A DNA stretch of 64,000 bases from Rahnella bonaserana (GTDB lineage: Bacteria; Pseudomonadota; Gammaproteobacteria; Enterobacterales; Enterobacteriaceae). The notes under the pieces are model-generated. The model worked only from the letters and a program-made list of their open reading frames with translations. It did no database searches and was not told the DNA's origin. Shown here one piece after another: positions 59,973-64,000 of the stretch; positions within the stretch are counted from its first letter, which is position 1, and the number at the start of each line of letters is the position of its first letter. Location: positions 186,001 to 250,000 of the forward strand of contig NZ_JAFMOW010000062.1 of assembly GCF_019049675.1 (NCBI RefSeq), written 5' to 3'. The position numbers were made by a program, and so were the translations under genes.

Positions 59973-60992
59973 TTAAACCGTTTTCACTTCTTCCTTCTTC
60001 ACTACCGCTTCAGCGTCTTCACGCGCCACGCGTTTGGCATAACGCGAAGCCAGCACTGCGCAGACCATCAGCTGGATCTGATGGAAAATCATCAGTGGCA
60101 ACACCATCGCGCCCACAGCCGCCGCCGGGAACAGCACATTCGCCATCGGAATGCCGTTCGCCAGACTTTTCTTCGAGCCGCAGAAAACAATAGTGATTTC
60201 ATCTTTAGTATTGAAACCAAACAGGCGCGCCACATAAGTGTTGATAATCAGCACAATCGTCAGCAGCACAATCGAACAACCGAGGATCGCCAGCAGTGAC
60301 CATCCGTCGATCTGATGCCATATCCCTTCAACCACGGCAGCGCTAAATGCCACATAAACCACCAACAGTATCGAAGAACGGTCAGTAATATTGACGATTT
60401 TTTTATGACGTTGCACCCACGCTCCAATCAGCGGACGGCACAGATGTCCGATAATAAACGGCACCATCAGCTGTAAAACGATAGATCCGATGGCGTGCAA
60501 GGTGTCACTGGTTCCGCCCTGCGTATGCATCAGCAAGCCAACCAGCACCGGCGAAAGGAATACGCCGAGAATACTGGAGGCCGACGCGCTGCAAATCGCC
60601 GCCGGAATATTACCGCCCGCCACCGAAGTATAAGCAATCGCCGACTGCACGGTCGCAGGCAGTGCGCAGAGATACAGGAAACCGTAATACAACGTCGGTG
60701 TCAAAATACCCACCGGCACCAGCCATTTCATGCCCAGACCGAGCAGCGGGAACAGCGCGAAGGTGCTGAGGAACACCACCACGTGCAAACGCCAGTGGCT
60801 GATCCCCGCCATAATCGCTTCACGGGAAAGCTTCGCGCCATGCATAAAGAACAGCAGCGCAATAGCGGCGGTGGTCAGGTAGCCGAAGAAGGTTTTATAA
60901 ATTCCTTCACACGGAAAAAATGAAGCGATGACGACAACACACACCAGAATCAGCAAAAACTTGTCGATTTTCAGACGTTGTAACCAGGACAT
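59973..60992 (-). CDS. BASS-family (YfeH-like) putative sodium-dependent transporter
   Basis: The 339-aa inner-membrane protein has ten predicted helices and a SBF-like fold, as in E. coli YfeH (332 aa). Family motifs are ALLFFMHGAKLSREAI near 45 and CGSKKSLANGIPMANVLFP near 275. The tail is charged (KEEVKTV). The substrate is unknown. I chose the ATG at 60992, with AAGGAAGG upstream. ydgJ precedes it on the same strand. Confidence 0.9.
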   Translation of the reverse strand: MSWLQRLKIDKFLLILVCVVVIASFFPCEGIYKTFFGYLTTAAIALLFFMHGAKLSREAIMAGISHWRLHVVVFLSTFALFPLLGLGMKWLVPVGILTPTLYYGFLYLCALPATVQSAIAYTSVAGGNIPAAICSASASSILGVFLSPVLVGLLMHTQGGTSDTLHAIGSIVLQLMVPFIIGHLCRPLIGAWVQRHKKIVNITDRSSILLVVYVAFSAAVVEGIWHQIDGWSLLAILGCSIVLLTIVLIINTYVARLFGFNTKDEITIVFCGSKKSLANGIPMANVLFPAAAVGAMVLPLMIFHQIQLMVCAVLASRYAKRVAREDAEAVVKKEEVKTV

Positions 60993-61071
60993 GAACCTTC
61001 CTTGCAAAGTGAATAACAAATGAAATATAAAAGTGCCACAAAAGTGACACTTCATAAACGCAGACGACTCA

Positions 61072-62118
61072 TTAGTTCTTGATGACTTTCAGCGTCGCCT
61101 GTTGTTCTGAGGACTGCATTCCCAGTTCGATCATTTCCATTACACGGATAGCGTCTGCGGCGGGTACCGGATTATCGCCCTGTCCGTTAATTGCATCGCG
61201 CACACCGGCATAATAGGCCGGATAATTACCCGGAATGGTCAGCAGCGATTTCTCCGCCAGAACACCGTCGTGACTTAATGTCATCACGCCATCACGCATG
61301 TCATAACCCCAGTCAGCCTGCGGCAAGCGCTCACCCGCTTTCAGACGGTCTTCCTGCGGATCCAGCCCGAATTTCACGTAACTGCCCTTTTCGCCCTGAA
61401 CGATAAAACGAGCAGTTTCCGCCACCGCGTAAACCGTACTGTGCAGCACGACCCGACGACGCGGATACGTCAGCACGACGTTAAAATAATCCACCGCTTT
61501 ACCGCCGGGACGCAGCACGGCGAGATCGGCCTGCAAGGTTTCGGGCAATCCGAACAGTTGCAGCGCCTGATCCAGCAGATGAGAGCCTAAATCAAACCAG
61601 ATACCGCTGCCCGGCGCGTCGCTTTCACGCCAGCGCTGCTGCACCTGCGGTTTATAGCGGTCGTAATGGGATTCGAAATACACAATCTCCCCCAGCGCGC
61701 CTTCTTCAATCAGCGTTTTTACCGTGAGGAAATCAGAATCCCAGCGGCGGTTATGGAACACCGACAGCACTTTGCCTTTTTCACGCGCCAGCGCATCCAG
61801 CTCACGGGCTTCGGCCAACGTCACGGTAAAAGGCTTATCCACGATCACATGTTTACCGGCTTCCAGCGCCAGCTTAGCCAGCGGAAAATGCGTGGTATTG
61901 GGCGTCGGGATCACCACCAGATCGATGGAGGGATCAGCAAACAGCTTTTCCGGCGAATCGACCACCGCGACATTCGGCCAGTCGGCGTGAACTTTACCCG
62001 CGTCGCTGCTGGAAACGACCGCCAGCTCAAGGCCCGGTGTGCCATCAATTAAGGGGGAGTGAAAAGTTTTACTGGCGAAGCCGTAGCCGACAAGGCCTGC
62101 GCGGAGGGTCTGGGTCAT
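61072..62118 (-). CDS. ydgJ: Gfo/Idh/MocA family oxidoreductase YdgJ
   Basis: The 348-aa NAD(P)-dependent enzyme matches E. coli YdgJ (346 aa). The Rossmann domain has GYGFASKTFHSPLIDGTPGL near 11, and the dinucleotide-binding end PNTTHFPLAKLALEAGKHVI with the EKP-type VDKPFT near 95. The substrate is unknown. It lies close to add, as in E. coli. A 628-bp hairpin-rich non-coding region lies upstream. Confidence 0.93.
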   Translation of the reverse strand: MTQTLRAGLVGYGFASKTFHSPLIDGTPGLELAVVSSSDAGKVHADWPNVAVVDSPEKLFADPSIDLVVIPTPNTTHFPLAKLALEAGKHVIVDKPFTVTLAEARELDALAREKGKVLSVFHNRRWDSDFLTVKTLIEEGALGEIVYFESHYDRYKPQVQQRWRESDAPGSGIWFDLGSHLLDQALQLFGLPETLQADLAVLRPGGKAVDYFNVVLTYPRRRVVLHSTVYAVAETARFIVQGEKGSYVKFGLDPQEDRLKAGERLPQADWGYDMRDGVMTLSHDGVLAEKSLLTIPGNYPAYYAGVRDAINGQGDNPVPAADAIRVMEMIELGMQSSEQQATLKVIKN

Positions 62119-62746
62119 ATGATTTCCTTTATTTAACGGTCTTGCCCGTCAGGACGCTAATCATCTGATTTGACACCAGCTTACAAAGCTGAACAAGTGA
62201 AATCTTTCGTGGGCTCGCCGCCCACACTGGCCCAAAGGTCAAGGTCGTGGGTTGCCACCCACACTGGCCTTAGGGGTGGCTTATCGCCGCCACCCCTAAG
62301 AACCCCGGGCTCTTTCACTGCGCGTTATCACAGGTACGATGGACATGTTCTGGTGCATCAGTGAGTGGCGTAAATCCAGGTGCTTCGCACTTCCTTCTCT
62401 CGGTCTTCAAGCCATAGGTCTTGAAGCCGCTCCGTTCAGCTGAATTTTGAGCACGCCAATCCATTTTTATAAAAGATGAATAACAGCCTGCCGTTGATTT
62501 TAAGATCGTGCGGGCGATTCAGAAAGCTTGCTGAACGGAGCGGCCTGGAGACAAGAGGCTCCAGGACCGAGTGAAGGCACCGCGCTGCGGCAAGCTTTCC
62601 AGCCTGTCACTGTGGTAACTGAAACATAGCCAGCGAGCGGAGCACGCAGTTAAAAAGCGCGGAGTCCAGAGGCCCGCGCGTTACCGGGTCTCTGGTCGGT
62701 GTGGGCCGACGCCCACGACCTTGACCTTGACCTGAGAGAAGGCAAG
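62119..62746. other. Hairpin-rich non-coding region between ydgJ and hutU
   Basis: No convincing gene lies here. The region is dense in inverted repeats. An outer pair AAGGTCAAGGTCGTGGG (62235-62251) matches CCCACGACCTTGACCTT (62712-62728) exactly. Inside are CTTAGGGGTGGC with GCCACCCCTAAG (62269-62300), GCCGCTCCGTTCAGC (62426-62440) with GCTGAACGGAGCGGC (62530-62544), CCTGGAG with CTCCAGG (62544-62565) and CCAGAG with CTCTGG (62666-62695). Three GTGGG...CCCAC hairpins lie at 62209, 62247 and 62701. It looks like a long structured RNA or a composite repeat element. Confidence 0.7.
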
Positions 62747-64000
62747 TCAGATCATCGGCAGGTTCAGATGATTCCGTTCTGCGCACGCCTGCGCCTGATC
62801 ATACCCCGCATCCGCATGACGCATAACGCCGGTTGCCGGGTCATTCCACAGCACGCGTTCAAGCCGTGCATCCGCTTCTCTGGTGCCATCGGCCACAATC
62901 ACCATACCGGCGTGTTGCGAGAAGCCCATACCTACGCCGCCGCCGTGATGCAGACTCACCCACGTTGCGCCACCCGCGGTATTAAGCAAGGCGTTAAGCA
63001 GCGGCCAGTCGGATACCGCATCAGAGCCGTCTTTCATGGCTTCGGTTTCACGGTTTGGCGAGGCTACAGAACCGGTGTCCAGATGGTCACGTCCAATCAC
63101 CACCGGCGCTTTCAGTTCACCGTTGCGCACCATTTCATTGAACGCCAGACCGGCAATGTGACGCTCGCCCAGTCCCAGCCAGCAAATACGTGCCGGTAAT
63201 CCCTGGAATGCAATGCGCTCACGTGCCATATCCAGCCAGTTGATGAGGTTGGCGTTATCCGGGAACAGTTCTTTCAGTTTGGCGTCGGTTTTGTAGATAT
63301 CTTCCGGATCGCCGGAAAGCGCTACCCAGCGGAACGGGCCTTTACCTTCACAGAATAACGGACGGATGTACGCAGGGACAAAACCCGGAAAATCAAAGGC
63401 ATTAGCTACGCCTTCATCTTTTGCGACCTGACGAATATTGTTACCGTAATCCACGGTCGGGATACCCATCGCATGGAAATCCAGCATCGCCTGAACGTGT
63501 TTTGCCATCGACGAGCGTGCGGCTTTTACCACCGATTGCGGGTCTGACTTACGTGACTCCTGCCATTTTTCCAGGCTCCAGCCTTCCGGCAGATAGCCGT
63601 TCAGCGGGTCGTGAGCAGAAGTCTGGTCGGTCACGATATCAGGACGCAATCCGCCTTCTTTGGCTCGCGCCACCAGCTGAGGCATTATTTCGGCGGCATT
63701 TCCCAGCAGGCCGACAGATATGGCTTTCTTCTCTGCGCAGGCTTTTTCAATCATCGCCAGGGCTTCATCAATGCTGTGCGCTTTGTAATCGAGATAACGG
63801 GTGCGCAGACGGAAATCGATGCGCGATTCCTGACATTCAATGGCCAGCACACAGGCGCCGGCCAGCACACCCGCCAGTGGCTGAGCACCGCCCATGCCCC
63901 CCAGACCGGCAGTGAGGATCCATTTGCCGCGCAGATCGCTGTTGTAATGCTGACGCCCTGCTTCCGCAAAGGTTTCATACGTGCCCTGCACGATGCCCTG
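62747..64000 (-). CDS. hutU: Urocanate hydratase, 3' part
   Basis: Urocanase converts urocanate to imidazolonepropionate in histidine catabolism. The 417 residues present begin [15 protein letters not shown] and cover the NAD site [40 protein letters not shown] and [15 protein letters not shown]. The protein is normally about 555-560 aa, so roughly 140 N-terminal residues lie beyond the window edge. HutH should follow elsewhere, and the next gene in the window is the non-coding region. Confidence 0.95.
   Translation of the reverse strand, partial: QGIVQGTYETFAEAGRQHYNSDLRGKWILTAGLGGMGGAQPLAGVLAGACVLAIECQESRIDFRLRTRYLDYKAHSIDEALAMIEKACAEKKAISVGLLGNAAEIMPQLVARAKEGGLRPDIVTDQTSAHDPLNGYLPEGWSLEKWQESRKSDPQSVVKAARSSMAKHVQAMLDFHAMGIPTVDYGNNIRQVAKDEGVANAFDFPGFVPAYIRPLFCEGKGPFRWVALSGDPEDIYKTDAKLKELFPDNANLINWLDMARERIAFQGLPARICWLGLGERHIAGLAFNEMVRNGELKAPVVIGRDHLDTGSVASPNRETEAMKDGSDAVSDWPLLNALLNTAGGATWVSLHHGGGVGMGFSQHAGMVIVADGTREADARLERVLWNDPATGVMRHADAGYDQAQACAERNHLNLPMI

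Noticed and set aside
60977-60985. Possible third Ter site (GTTGTAACC)
   Set aside because: Lacks the flanking TA and the conserved G(6) context and lies in the coding start of the BASS transporter.
1-64000. tRNA, rRNA, CRISPR arrays, prophage or intact insertion sequence
   Set aside because: I looked for them and saw none. Only the transposase fragment near dif relates to a mobile element.

Overview
The window is chromosomal DNA of an enterobacterium (Enterobacterales). It carries tus, fumC, manA, ydgA, malI-malX-malY-add-ydgJ, ydfG, emtA and ynfA, all close to their E. coli counterparts, in an order related to the E. coli terminus. Accessory genes (an NCS2 purine permease, a xanthine dehydrogenase operon, hut genes, several ABC systems) point to an environmental Yersiniaceae-type genome such as Rahnella or a relative. 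The genus is an inference. I saw no tRNA, rRNA, CRISPR array or intact mobile element.

The most striking feature is that this is the replication terminus. A 28-bp site that matches E. coli dif from memory lies at 36920-36947. Two Ter sites that share the same 20 bases lie in opposite orientation at 33359-33381 (just upstream of tus) and 40459-40481. Their polarity makes a closed fork trap of about 7.1 kb, with dif within about 14 bp of its midpoint. Five exact matS sites (MatP binding sites) and two KOPS motifs that both point at dif agree with this.

Layout from left to right. 1-6.4 kb: end of ynfA, a LysR regulator, an NCS2 nucleobase permease, ydfG, an aldo/keto reductase and an MFS exporter. 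6.4-13.1 kb: a carbohydrate ABC importer operon with a PfkB sugar kinase, and a divergent ROK repressor with two near-identical palindromic operators between them. 13.1-19.8 kb: a purine-catabolic operon (guaD, a RutR-like TetR regulator, xdhA, xdhB, xdhC) preceded by a sigma-54 promoter and a RutR-type palindrome. 19.8-20.4 kb: a HigBA-like toxin-antitoxin pair. 20.7-24.6 kb: a Fe3+-type ABC importer with a fused permease. 24.6-27.7 kb: an orphan membrane protein, a GntR regulator and fetAB. 27.8-33.4 kb: ydgA, manA, fumC and tus.

33.4-40.5 kb (inside the trap): a Tag-family glycosylase, a GlxA-type regulator with an HD hydrolase, yqfB, decayed Fic and transposase remnants, dif, a cupin, emtA, a second GlxA-type regulator and an extra GAPDH. 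40.5-47.3 kb: a VOC protein, a MarR-MFS-HlyD efflux operon, a 2-oxoglutarate oxygenase, a beta-hydroxyacid dehydrogenase and a small membrane protein. 47.4-53.5 kb: a TonB receptor and siderophore-binding protein with Fur boxes, yjbD, and a thiol dioxygenase with a four-domain rhodanese. 53.7-64 kb: LysR, malI/malXY, add, a BASS-family transporter, ydgJ, a 620-bp hairpin-rich non-coding stretch, and the 3' part of hutU.
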